Shown: one piece after another, positions 34,963-42,859 of the stretch
Numbering within the stretch: position 1 is the stretch's first letter
Layout of the letters: each line of letters opens with the position of its first letter
Assembly: GCF_003688625.1 (NCBI RefSeq)
Contig: NZ_RCWY01000003.1
Span: forward strand, 434,001 to 498,000
DNA: 64,000 nucleotides
Direction of reading: 5' to 3'
Source of the DNA: Sphingomonas sp. PP-CE-3A-406
GTDB taxonomy: Bacteria; Pseudomonadota; Alphaproteobacteria; Sphingomonadales; Sphingomonadaceae
Program-made: the position numbers and the translations under genes
The notes under the pieces: model-generated
The model's input: only the letters and a program-made list of their open reading frames with translations
What the model was told of the DNA's origin: nothing
Databases searched by the model: none

Positions 34963-36630
34963 ATGGCGACGATAACAGGGGATGCTTCGCCCCTTGGGCA
35001 CGTGAAGCAGAGCCAGCCGCTGATCATCATCGCGTCGTCGCTCGGCGCGGTGTTCGAATGGTATGATTTCTACCTCTACGGCCTGCTCGCGACGATCATC
35101 ACCGCGCAGTTCTTCTCGGGCGTCAACGAGACCACCGGGTTCATCTTCGCGCTCGCGGCGTTCGCGGCCGGGTTCGCGGTGCGGCCGTTCGGTGCGCTGG
35201 TGTTCGGGCGGATCGGCGATGTCGTCGGCCGCAAGAATACGTTCCTCGTGACGATGGCGATCATGGGCCTGTCGACCTTCCTGGTCGGCCTGCTGCCAAG
35301 CTACGCGTCGGTCGGCGTCGCCGCGCCGATCGCGCTGGTCGTGCTGCGCCTGTTGCAGGGCCTCGCGCTCGGCGGCGAATATGGTGGTGCCGCGACCTAT
35401 GTCGCAGAGCACGCGCCCGACAAGAAGCGCGGGCTGTTCACCAGCTTCATCCAGACGACCGCTTCCCTCGGGCTGTTCGCGGCGCTGTTGATCGTCATCG
35501 GCGTGCGGACTCTGGTCGGCGAAGAGGCATTCGCGGCATGGGGCTGGCGTATCCCGTTCATCGTCTCGATCGCGTTGCTCGCCGTGTCGCTCTGGATCCG
35601 CATGCAGCTCGAAGAGAGCCCGGTGTTCCAGAAGATGAAGGACGAGGGCAAGACCTCGAAGGCGCCGCTGACCGAGGCGTTCGGGCAGTGGAGCAATCTG
35701 AAGGTCGTGCTGATCGCGCTGTTCGGTGCGGTCGTCGGCCAGGGCGTCGTGTTCTACACGAGCCAGTTCTACGCATTGTTCTTCCTCGAGAAGAATTTGC
35801 GCGTCGACGGGCCGACCACCAACATCCTGATCGCGATCGCGCTGTTGATCGCCACGCCGGCGTTCATCTTCTTCGGCTGGCTGTCGGACAAGATCGGGCG
35901 GAAGTACATCATCCTGACCGGCTGCGCGCTCGCGGCACTGACGTATATGCCTCTGTTCCACGCACTGTCGAAGGCCGCCAACCCGGCACTCTATGCGGCG
36001 CAGGCCAACTCGCCGGTGACGGTGGTGGCCAACCCCGACGAGTGTTCGGTGCAGTTCGATCCGGTCGGCAAGAACAAGTTCGACAGCAGCTCGTGCGACA
36101 TCGCCAAGGCGTATCTGGCGAAGGCCGGCATCTCCTATGCCAACGTGATCGCACCTGCAGGCACCGTCGCGCAGATCCATATCGGCGGCGCGACCATCCC
36201 GGTCGTCAACCCCGCGGTCGTTACCGGTCCTGACAAGGCGGCGGCGATCAAGGCGTTCGGTGCGGAAGTAAAGACCGCACTGACCGCGGTCGGCTACCCT
36301 GAAAAGGCGGACCCGGCGCAGATCAACAAGCCGATGGTCGTCGCGATCCTCGTCCTGCTCGTGCTGTACGTGACGATGGTCTACGGGCCGATCGCCGCGT
36401 TGCTGGTCGAGCTGTTCCCGACGCGGATCCGCTACACCTCGATGTCGCTGCCCTATCATATCGGCAATGGCTGGTTCGGCGGGTTCTTGCCGACCGCGGC
36501 GTTCGCGATGGTCGCGGCGACCGGGGATATCTATTACGGGCTCTGGTACCCGATCCTTGCCTGCGCGGTGACGGCGCTGGTGGGTCTCGTGTTCCTGCCC
36601 GAGACGTTCCGCCGGTCGCTGCACGGCTGA
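34963..36630 (+). CDS. MHS-family MFS organic acid transporter with a large extracytoplasmic loop
   Basis: A 555-residue proton-coupled symporter of the metabolite:H+ symporter group. Signatures: VFEWYDFYLYG in helix 1, the RPFGALVFGRIGDVVGRKNTF loop, and LLQGLALGGEYGGAATYVAEH in helix 4. Twelve helices are expected. Between helices 9 and 10 (about residues 330-445) there is an extra polar segment of about 110 residues with two cysteines (DECSVQF and SSSCDIAK). Placed directly after the porin gene and divergent from acsA, so transport of acetate or a related acid is a reasonable inference. GAGAGGA lies eight bases before ATG 34963. Confidence 0.87.
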   Translation: MATITGDASPLGHVKQSQPLIIIASSLGAVFEWYDFYLYGLLATIITAQFFSGVNETTGFIFALAAFAAGFAVRPFGALVFGRIGDVVGRKNTFLVTMAIMGLSTFLVGLLPSYASVGVAAPIALVVLRLLQGLALGGEYGGAATYVAEHAPDKKRGLFTSFIQTTASLGLFAALLIVIGVRTLVGEEAFAAWGWRIPFIVSIALLAVSLWIRMQLEESPVFQKMKDEGKTSKAPLTEAFGQWSNLKVVLIALFGAVVGQGVVFYTSQFYALFFLEKNLRVDGPTTNILIAIALLIATPAFIFFGWLSDKIGRKYIILTGCALAALTYMPLFHALSKAANPALYAAQANSPVTVVANPDECSVQFDPVGKNKFDSSSCDIAKAYLAKAGISYANVIAPAGTVAQIHIGGATIPVVNPAVVTGPDKAAAIKAFGAEVKTALTAVGYPEKADPAQINKPMVVAILVLLVLYVTMVYGPIAALLVELFPTRIRYTSMSLPYHIGNGWFGGFLPTAAFAMVAATGDIYYGLWYPILACAVTALVGLVFLPETFRRSLHG

Positions 36631-36638
36631 CCGAATGG

Positions 36639-36667
36639 TCCGGACCCCTCAGGATACGGGGTCCGGA
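36639..36667. terminator. Hairpin between the convergent transporter and P-loop genes
   Basis: Perfect ten-base arms TCCGGACCCC (36639-36648) and GGGGTCCGGA (36658-36667) with a nine-base loop. No T run on either side, so termination efficiency is uncertain, but it fills the short gap between two convergent genes. Confidence 0.6.
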
Positions 36668-36674
36668 TCGACGT

Positions 36675-37202
36675 TCAGCGGCGCAAATCGTTCGACCGGT
36701 AGAAGGCGGCAAGCGCGCCGGTCGACTTCAGCGCCACCTTCGGCAGGTGGATCTGCTCGAACATCCGCGCATAGCGGGCGCGGTTCGCCCTGGTGGCGAT
36801 CGTGATGTGGCGGATCATCGCCCATTTGACCGTGTCGCGACCGCCCTCGAGCGCGCCGCGGCGATCATAATCGAACCAGCAGCGTTTCAGATAGCGATAG
36901 AGGCTGACCGCGGTGGGCACATCGAGCAGGATGACCCCGGTGGCGCGCTCCAGCCGACGCGGGAGAAGCCGTGAATAATTGCCGTCCATCACCCAGCATG
37001 CGCCCAGGATCGCAGCGTCATGCAACGCGGCGAATTCGTCTGCGGGCCGCGGGACCCAGTCGGTATGCGGCAGATGGTGAAGCTGGTCGAGGTGGATCGC
37101 GGTGAGCCTTCGCGCCTGCGATAGGGCGTCCGCCAGCGTGGACTTGCCGCTGTTGGATGGCCCCATGATGCAGATGCGCGGTCCGAGGTCGTCCAACGTC
37201 AT
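36675..37202 (-). CDS. Small P-loop kinase-like protein (adenylate kinase/FlaR-like)
   Basis: A 175-residue cytoplasmic protein with a Walker A motif GPSNSGKS (14-21), followed by a helix and the HLDQLHHLPHTDWVPRP segment, WVMDGNY near 70-76 and VILLDVPTAVSLYRYLKRC. This pattern is that of the adenylate kinase-like 'FlaR-type' P-loop proteins, whose substrate is not known. It lies 40 bases downstream of fliA and on the same strand, so it could be read with the flhA-fliA transcript. A role in motility is not shown. Confidence 0.75.
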   Translation of the reverse strand: MTLDDLGPRICIMGPSNSGKSTLADALSQARRLTAIHLDQLHHLPHTDWVPRPADEFAALHDAAILGACWVMDGNYSRLLPRRLERATGVILLDVPTAVSLYRYLKRCWFDYDRRGALEGGRDTVKWAMIRHITIATRANRARYARMFEQIHLPKVALKSTGALAAFYRSNDLRR

Positions 37203-37241
37203 CCGCGCCGATTACTCTTCCACGCGCTGAAGAAACAGGGC

Positions 37242-37994
37242 TCAGGCGATCTGGCGAGCCAGTGCCTTCTTCAACTTCGCATGCGCGGACGCCTTGATCT
37301 GGCAGACGCGCGCGGAGCCTACGCCGAAGACTTCGCCGATCTCCTCGAGGTTGAGTTCCTCGACATAATAAAGCTGGATCACCTGCGCCTCGCGTTCGGG
37401 CAGCGCGGTGATCGCCTTGATCAAGGCCTCGCGCATGTCGCTGTCGGCGAGCTGTTCGAACGCATCGGGCGTGTCGTCGGCGAACCACGGCAGGTCGTCC
37501 GCATACATCTCGTCGATCGAGTCGAAGCGGATCGAGTCGGCGGTGACGTAGTCGGTGCGGAGTTTTTCGATCGTCACGCCGATATGCTCTGCGATCATGT
37601 CTTCTCCTGGGGCTTTCCCGGTGCGGGCGGTGAGCGTCGAGATCGCCTCGGCATATTGGCGACGGCGACGCATCGCGCCTCGCGTCGACGTCGCCTGGCG
37701 GCGGAGTTCGTCGATCATGCTGCCGCGTAACCGCGTGATCAGGTAGGTCTTGAACGGAAGCCCACGCTCGTCGAAATTCGCGGCGGCCTCGACCAGCGCG
37801 ACCAGGCCGACCTGTATCAGGTCCTCGACCTCGACGCTGCTGCTCATGCTGCCGTGGACGTGCCAGGCGATCCGGCGGACGAGCGGGAGATGCTGTTTGA
37901 CGAGCTGGTCCGCGTCGCCGCCAGGGCGCTGGTGCGGACGGTACGTCAAAGGCTGGGCGTCTTCGAATGCGCCACGCATCGGGAGCGCGCTCAT
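37242..37994 (-). CDS. fliA: Flagellar sigma factor 28 (FliA)
   Basis: A 250-residue RNA polymerase sigma factor for late flagellar genes. Region 2 is visible (LVRRIAWHV, VEVEDLIQVGLVALVEAAANFDERG, FKTYLITRLRGSMIDELRR), region 3 includes IAEHIGVTIEKLR, and region 4 has LPEREAQVIQLYYVEELNLEEIGEVFGVGSARVCQI. The ATG overlaps the flhA stop (ATGA). Downstream of a sigma-54 promoter via the transglycosylase-flhA operon, which places late genes under the sigma-54 cascade. Its antagonist FlgM is encoded 3.7 kb away. Confidence 0.95.
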   Translation of the reverse strand: MSALPMRGAFEDAQPLTYRPHQRPGGDADQLVKQHLPLVRRIAWHVHGSMSSSVEVEDLIQVGLVALVEAAANFDERGLPFKTYLITRLRGSMIDELRRQATSTRGAMRRRRQYAEAISTLTARTGKAPGEDMIAEHIGVTIEKLRTDYVTADSIRFDSIDEMYADDLPWFADDTPDAFEQLADSDMREALIKAITALPEREAQVIQLYYVEELNLEEIGEVFGVGSARVCQIKASAHAKLKKALARQIA

Positions 37995-40051
37995 GCCGCC
38001 AGCGCCTGTTGAGAGGCGCCGATGACCGCGACGACTTCGACGGCCTTCTCCTCAGGCACTTCGAAGAACGACATGACCGGGGTGTCGGGCAGGCACGTCC
38101 GCACGAGCTTGCGGATGGCGATGCGGATGGTCGGCTGGACGACCAGCGCGAACGGTTTCGCCTCGGCGATCAGCGGTTCGGCGGCGCGTTGCAGCGCCTC
38201 AACGATGCGGCGGCCGAGATCGGGTTCGATGACGTGGCGGCGCGATTGATCGGCGCGCATCGCCTGGCCGAGCAGACCTTCCAATTGACCCTCCAACGTC
38301 ATGACGCGCAGCGGTTCGCGCACGCCGCACAGTTTCTGGATGATGAGCGCGCCGAGCTCGGGACGGATCGTCTCGATGATTTCCTCGGCGTCCTGCGTGC
38401 GCTGCGCCGCGACCGCGATCGCGCCGGCGATGCGGCGGAATTCCTTGAGCGGCACGTTCTCCGCGAGCAGGCCTTTCAGGACCTGCGTCAGCGTCGTGAT
38501 AGGCAGCGGTGCGAGTGCTGCCACCAGTTGCGCGGCGCGCTCCTTGAGGCCGTCGAGCAGCGCCTGCACTTCGTCCTGGCCGAGCAGCTCGGACGCGTTC
38601 TGGCCGAGCAGGTGGTTGAGATGCGTCGCCATCACCGTGCCGGGATCGACCACGAGATAGCCTGCACCGGTCGCGGCATCGGCATCGCCCGCATCGACCC
38701 AGGTCGCGTCGAGCCCGAAGGTCGGATCCTTGACCTTCTTGCCGAACAGGTCGCCGAACGCCTGCCCCGTGTCGAGCGCGAGCATCTCGTCAGGCGACAC
38801 GGTGTCCTCGCCGACGACGACGCCGTTGACGAGGATGCGGTAGACGTACGGCGCGAGGTTGATGTCGTCGCGGACGCGGACCTGCGGCACGACGAAGCCC
38901 AGTTCCTTCGACAGCTGGCGGCGCACGCCGGTGATCCGCCCCATCAGCGGCGACCCGCGACGCTCGTCGGCGAGCGGCACCAGGCCGTAGCCGATGTCGA
39001 GATTGACCTGCATCCCGTCGGTGACTTCCTCCCAGCCGATCTTCGACTGGTCGATCGTCTCGACGGGGACGACGACGACGGGGGCAGGGCGGCGCTCGAT
39101 CTGGCGCAGCTTCCACGCGGCGAACCCGGCGATGGCCGCTGCCGGCAGGATCACCATGTGCGGCATGCCGGGCAGGATGCCGAGCAGCGCGAGGATCACC
39201 GCGACCGGCGTCCAGGTGCGCGGGCTCCCGAACTGGCCGCCGATCTGGCCGGCGAGATCCTTGTCGGAGGTGACGCGGGTGACGATCGACGCGGCGGCGA
39301 TCGACAGCATCAGGCTCGGCAGCTGCGCGACGAGCGCGTCGCCGATCGCGAGCAGGATGTAATTGTGCGCGGCGTCGGCGATCGTCATGCCGTGGCTGAC
39401 GGGGCCGAGGATCAGGCCGCCGATGATGTTGGCGGCGAGGATCAGCATCGCCGCGACCGCATCGCCCTTCACGAACTTCGACGAGCCATCCATCGAGCCG
39501 TAGAAATCGGCTTCGGTGGAGACTTCGACGCGGCGTGCTTTGGCTTCGTCGGGGGTGATGAGGCCGGCGTTGAGATCGGCGTCGATCGCCATCTGCTTGC
39601 CGGGGAGCGCGTCGAGTGTGAAGCGCGCGCTGACTTCGGAGACGCGGCCGGCACCCTTGGTGACGACGATCATGTTGATGATCATCAGGATCGCGAAGAC
39701 GAAGATGCCGACGACGTAATCGCCGCCGATCAGGAACGTGCCGAACGCCTCGATGACGTGACCCGCCGCGCTCTCTCCCTCGTGGCCGTGGACCAGCACG
39801 ATGCGCGTGGAGGCGACGTTGAGGCCGAGACGGAACAGCGTGGCGAACAGCAGCACGGTCGGGAAGGCGGAGAAGTCGAGCGGCTTCTGTGCGTTCAAGG
39901 CGACCATCAGCACCGCGAGGCTGATCGCGATGTTCGCCACGAAGAAGATGTCGAGCATGAACGCCGGGATCGGCACGACCATGACGAGCACGAGCAACAG
40001 GATCGCGAGCGGCAGGACCGACGCGCGGGCGTTGGAGAGGATGCGGTTCAT
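37991..40051 (-). CDS. flhA: Flagellar export gate protein FlhA
   Basis: A 686-residue export gate component with about eight membrane helices in the first 320 residues (start ASVLPLAILLLVLVMVVPIPAFMLDIFF, a FlhA hallmark) and a cytoplasmic domain from about 340. Conserved segments include RVSEVSARFTLDALPGKQMAIDADLNAGLI (the FHIPEP-family loop) and the platform region. It docks FlgN- and FliS-type chaperone complexes. Lies between the transglycosylase gene (three-base gap) and fliA (four-base overlap). Confidence 0.97.
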   Translation of the reverse strand: MNRILSNARASVLPLAILLLVLVMVVPIPAFMLDIFFVANIAISLAVLMVALNAQKPLDFSAFPTVLLFATLFRLGLNVASTRIVLVHGHEGESAAGHVIEAFGTFLIGGDYVVGIFVFAILMIINMIVVTKGAGRVSEVSARFTLDALPGKQMAIDADLNAGLITPDEAKARRVEVSTEADFYGSMDGSSKFVKGDAVAAMLILAANIIGGLILGPVSHGMTIADAAHNYILLAIGDALVAQLPSLMLSIAAASIVTRVTSDKDLAGQIGGQFGSPRTWTPVAVILALLGILPGMPHMVILPAAAIAGFAAWKLRQIERRPAPVVVVPVETIDQSKIGWEEVTDGMQVNLDIGYGLVPLADERRGSPLMGRITGVRRQLSKELGFVVPQVRVRDDINLAPYVYRILVNGVVVGEDTVSPDEMLALDTGQAFGDLFGKKVKDPTFGLDATWVDAGDADAATGAGYLVVDPGTVMATHLNHLLGQNASELLGQDEVQALLDGLKERAAQLVAALAPLPITTLTQVLKGLLAENVPLKEFRRIAGAIAVAAQRTQDAEEIIETIRPELGALIIQKLCGVREPLRVMTLEGQLEGLLGQAMRADQSRRHVIEPDLGRRIVEALQRAAEPLIAEAKPFALVVQPTIRIAIRKLVRTCLPDTPVMSFFEVPEEKAVEVVAVIGASQQALAA

Positions 40052-40054
40052 CGC

Positions 40055-40900
40055 TTAGCCGCCCAGCCGTGCGAGCATCATGTACGCGAGCCGCGCGGTA
40101 TCGGGCGTCGGGCGCAGGATGCTCGCGGCGGCCTGCGTCGTCTTGCCGGTGAACCTGCCCATCGCGGTAGTCGCCCAGGCGAGCGCGTCGTCGGCGCTTT
40201 CGTTGTTGCCGGTGATGACGGTGCTGCCGTTCATGTCGAGCGCCTGCGCGGCGTAGTTGGCGGGCGTGGCGGTCGCGCTTGCCCCGGCGGCGGCACTGCC
40301 GAGCTTGTCGGCGAACCGGTCGTAGATCGCCGACAGCGTGCGCGGCTGGTTGTTCGAATCGTAGAAGACGTTGTGGTTCGCGCGGGCCGCGGCCGGAAAT
40401 AGTGCCGCGCCGCTCGCCTGCGGGTTGGACTGCATCGTCTTGAGGAACTTGGTCGCGCCACCGAGCCCCATGAAGTGCGCCATATACAGGTCGGTGCCCG
40501 ACGCCGGGCGGTTCAGCGTGCCTTCGAGCGAGGCCTTGTTGTCCGACGCGTATTCGGCGGCCATCAGCGAGGCGGCATTGGGATCGTTGCGCAGCGCGAG
40601 GATCGCAGCCTTGGTGCCGGCATCGCCGACCGAGAGGCGGCCGCTCGACGACTGGCCGATGCTGTTCGCGGCCCAGGCCATGCCGTGCTCCGCGCCGTGC
40701 TTCTTGACGACGGAGAGCCAGCTCTGTTCGATGAACTGGTAGAGGCCCGATGCGCTCGACGTGCCGGCCTTGGCATTGGCGTTCAGCCCGCTCTCGAGCT
40801 TCGCCTGGCCCAGCAGATAGTCGAAATCCACGCCCGTCTTGCTGCTCGCAAGCGCGATCGCGGACTGGATCCGGCCGGTAGTGATAGGATTGACGGTCAT
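40055..40900 (-). CDS. SLT-type lytic transglycosylase of the flagellar operon
   Basis: A 281-residue murein-cleaving enzyme. The SLT fold has the catalytic glutamate in AKLESGLNANAKAGTSSASGLYQFIEQSW (Glu at about residue 36), followed by the Gly-Leu-Tyr-Gln-Phe motif. No clear signal peptide: the start is MTVNPITTGRIQSAIA, which suggests export through the flagellar apparatus, as for the muramidase part of FlgJ. The FlgJ encoded at 50403-50738 has only the rod-binding domain, so this protein likely supplies the missing hydrolase activity. Under a sigma-54 promoter at 40936-40951, first gene of the operon with flhA and fliA. Confidence 0.87.
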   Translation of the reverse strand: MTVNPITTGRIQSAIALASSKTGVDFDYLLGQAKLESGLNANAKAGTSSASGLYQFIEQSWLSVVKKHGAEHGMAWAANSIGQSSSGRLSVGDAGTKAAILALRNDPNAASLMAAEYASDNKASLEGTLNRPASGTDLYMAHFMGLGGATKFLKTMQSNPQASGAALFPAAARANHNVFYDSNNQPRTLSAIYDRFADKLGSAAAGASATATPANYAAQALDMNGSTVITGNNESADDALAWATTAMGRFTGKTTQAAASILRPTPDTARLAYMMLARLGG

Positions 40901-40935
40901 GCCCGTGTGCGGTGCCCCTGATTCAGGGGATACTC

Positions 40936-40951
40936 AGCAAGGGGCGTGCCA
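40936..40951 (-). promoter_or_regulatory. Sigma-54 promoter for the transglycosylase-flhA-fliA operon
   Basis: Minus strand TGGCACGCCCCTTGCT, a full match to TGGCACG-N4-TTGCW with GG and GC ten bases apart. The first ATG is 36 bases downstream. Confidence 0.9.
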
Positions 40952-40979
40952 GTTTTGGCGTTTGGTTCCACCGCCAATC

Positions 40980-41073
40980 GTCATTCCCGCGGAGGCGGGA
41001 ACCCATACTGGCTAGCCGTGCGGTAGAATCGCATGCGCTGGAGGATATGGATCCCCGCCTGCGCGGGGATGAC
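40980..41073. repeat. Inverted repeat pair between flgN and the transglycosylase gene
   Basis: Left arm TCATTCCCGCGGAGGCGGGA (from 40980) and right arm ending about 41073 (TCCCCGCCTGCGCGGGGATGA), each a hairpin, arranged as an inverted pair. It lies between the flgMN unit and the sigma-54 promoter of the next operon. Confidence 0.8.
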
Positions 41074-41114
41074 GAAGCTGAGATGGCGGAGGTTAGGAAG
41101 AGTGGGCGCGCTAC

Positions 41115-41432
41115 TTAAGCGTATGCCGCGCGCAGGCCTGGGCGATACCCGGCAACGGCACCGTCGCCGGTCAGGGTTTGCAGGCGGCGGCGGACATTTG
41201 CCGCCATCAGATTGGTGTAGATCCGGCACGTCTCGTTGAGCCGGTTCGCCTCGTCGGCCAGCTCGCGGATCTCGGTGCCGGCGGGGCCGGTGCCCAGCAA
41301 CGCGACCTGTTCGATCCCGGCGAGCTTGTCGGCGGTCGCGCGCTCGAGGCTGGCGACGTCGTTCGACTTCAGCGCGGCGATCTCGGCATGCAGCGAGTCG
41401 ATCACGCGGATCAGGGCTTCACGCCGCTTCAT
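41115..41432 (-). CDS. flgN: FlgN-type flagellar export chaperone
   Basis: A 105-residue helical protein. Long amphipathic helices (RREALIRVIDSLHAEIAALKSNDVASLERATADK) and a C-terminal part with NETCRIYTNLMAANVRRRLQTLTG are typical of FlgN, the chaperone for the hook-junction proteins FlgK and FlgL. It overlaps the flgM end by 14 bases, and flgM-flgN is the standard pair. FlgN sequences are weakly conserved, so the call depends partly on this linkage. Confidence 0.83.
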   Translation of the reverse strand: MKRREALIRVIDSLHAEIAALKSNDVASLERATADKLAGIEQVALLGTGPAGTEIRELADEANRLNETCRIYTNLMAANVRRRLQTLTGDGAVAGYRPGLRAAYA

Positions 41433-41733
41433 TGGAATTCCAGGCGAGGCTGAGCGCCATCAGCCGGTCGGCGATGGTCGCGGGAAGGATGGGGAAGGTG
41501 CCGCTGGCGATCGCCTTCTTGATCTCGGCGACGCGCGTCGCGTTGACCGGGGGCGACGAGGCCATCGTCTTCGCCAGTGCCAACGAGTCCGAGAGGACCG
41601 AGGGCTGGGCCGATGCCGACGACGATGCCTGCTGTACCGGCGTCTGAACGGCCGTCGTCGGCGTCGCGGCGGCGACGCGCGCGACGGAGCGATCTCCTGC
41701 TACTGACGGCCTCGCGCCGATCGAATCCACCAT
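41419..41733 (-). CDS. flgM: Anti-sigma-28 factor FlgM
   Basis: A 104-residue small, mostly disordered N-terminal part rich in Ala/Thr/Ser/Gln, followed by the conserved C-terminal helices NATRVAEIKKAIASGTFPILPATIADRLMALSLAW. FlgM holds FliA inactive until it is exported after the hook is complete. It overlaps flgN. A weak sigma-28-like promoter (41767-41794) lies just upstream. FlgM together with FliA indicates an enterobacterial-type late-gene checkpoint. Confidence 0.87.
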   Translation of the reverse strand: MVDSIGARPSVAGDRSVARVAAATPTTAVQTPVQQASSSASAQPSVLSDSLALAKTMASSPPVNATRVAEIKKAIASGTFPILPATIADRLMALSLAWNSNEAA

Positions 41734-41766
41734 GTCCGCATCCTTTGGTTTGCGCTGACATCAGGA

Positions 41767-41794
41767 GATACGACCGCACGCTCGAAAGCTTTAG
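41767..41794 (-). promoter_or_regulatory. Weak sigma-28-like promoter for flgM-flgN
   Basis: Minus strand CTAAA, 15 bases, GTCGTATC. The -35 box and spacing match the two strong sigma-28 promoters; the -10 box matches GCCGTTAC at only five of eight positions. Confidence 0.5.
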
Positions 41795-41831
41795 CAAAAT
41801 TAAACCGTTCGAAAATCCGGGTCGACCGGGC

Positions 41832-42326
41832 TCAGTTCGACCAGCCGGGCAGCGTGGCGTGGCCAGCCTCGACCGCGATCGCCTGGACCGGCGTGCGGGT
41901 GTCGTCGACCTTGACCATGAACCGGCCGCCCGGCGCGGCATCGCCCATCGCGACGCCCTCGCGGCTGATCGAAAAGCCGTCGGTGCCGGCCTCGATCACG
42001 ATCGGATCGCCGCGCTTGATCACCGGCGGGGCCTTGGCGACGGAAACGAACGACGCCGCGATGGCTGCGGGTGCGCTTGCCGGCCGGATGACGGGGACGA
42101 AGATCCGCCATGCCGGTCCGCCGCACGAGACGACCACCGCATCATGCTGTTCGGAGCGCCACGACAGCGAGACGGTCGGGCAGGTCGCGAGCCGCAGCCG
42201 CGCGTCGACCGGCGTGCGCGCGCCACCCTCGGCGCCGGTCGGGCGGCCGGTGAATGCCGCGACCGAGGCGTCTAGCGTGGTGGTGTCCTGGAAGCTCGCG
42301 GCGACGAGCAGGAGGGGAAGAATCAT
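41832..42326 (-). CDS. flgA: P-ring chaperone FlgA
   Basis: A 164-residue periplasmic protein with a short hydrophobic leader (MILPLLLVAASF). The C-terminal SAF/FlgA domain is visible: the VIKRGDPIVIEAGTDGFSISREG segment and PGGRFMVKVDDTRTPVQAIAVEAG at the end. It escorts FlgI into the P-ring. The ATG overlaps the previous stop (ATGA). Unlike most systems, where flgA lies near flgB, here it follows a stator-like gene pair. The leader is short and may be an incomplete signal peptide. Confidence 0.88.
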   Translation of the reverse strand: MILPLLLVAASFQDTTTLDASVAAFTGRPTGAEGGARTPVDARLRLATCPTVSLSWRSEQHDAVVVSCGGPAWRIFVPVIRPASAPAAIAASFVSVAKAPPVIKRGDPIVIEAGTDGFSISREGVAMGDAAPGGRFMVKVDDTRTPVQAIAVEAGHATLPGWSN

Positions 42327-42859
42327 GGCATGGTCCTCATCGGAGCGGTCTTCTGCGGCTCGCCGACGAAGGCGAGCGAGACGATGGCGGCACGGCGGCC
42401 GGGTTTGGTCGTGGTGACGATCGTCACGCGCGATGGCGCGACCGCCGAGAGCGCGGCGGCGACGGTGCGGGCGCGGTCGGCGGCGAGGATCGCGGCGCTG
42501 CCGGTGGTGGGGTCGACATCGGCGGGGGTGCCGTCAGTCGAGCCGGTGACGGTCAGCATCATGCGCGGATCGCGCCCGGCCTCGCGCGCCCAGGCGACGA
42601 GCGCGCCGGGGCTGGTTGGCATGATCGCCGAGCCGGGCGCGAAATCGAGCATGCCCGCCGCGGCGACCGGCATCGGCGTCGGTTCGGCGACGGTCGCGCC
42701 GAAACCCTTGCGGATGCCCTTCGCCAGATCGCGCGCACCGAGATGCTGGCTCGCCTGGACGAGCACGAGGAAGCCCACGAGCAGCAGCGCGAGATCGGCG
42801 AGCGTCATCAGCCACAGCGGCTTGCCGGGCGGCGTCTCGGGATAGTCGCTCGTGGTCAT
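42323..42859 (-). CDS. Short MotB-like protein with degenerate OmpA-type domain
   Basis: A 178-residue protein with a single membrane helix at about 17-37 (WLMTLADLALLLVGFLVLVQ), with Asp22 at the position of the proton-binding aspartate of MotB. The C-terminal half (about 98-165) resembles an OmpA/MotB peptidoglycan-binding domain (LTVTGSTDGTPADVDPTTG... ADRARTVAAALSAV), but it lacks the usual NWxLSxxRA motif and is shorter than MotB (about 250-300). Overlaps both neighbours by four bases. Probably the partner of the MotA-like protein just upstream; whether it anchors to murein is uncertain. Confidence 0.72.
   Translation of the reverse strand: MTTSDYPETPPGKPLWLMTLADLALLLVGFLVLVQASQHLGARDLAKGIRKGFGATVAEPTPMPVAAAGMLDFAPGSAIMPTSPGALVAWAREAGRDPRMMLTVTGSTDGTPADVDPTTGSAAILAADRARTVAAALSAVAPSRVTIVTTTKPGRRAAIVSLAFVGEPQKTAPMRTMP

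Noticed and set aside
37967..40402. An 811-codon plus-strand open frame across flhA
   Set aside because: A shadow of flhA; the sequence is dominated by Asp, Arg, His and Gln with no domain pattern.
41790..41812. GG-N9-GC element upstream of flgM
   Set aside because: One base too short between GG and GC for a sigma-54 promoter.
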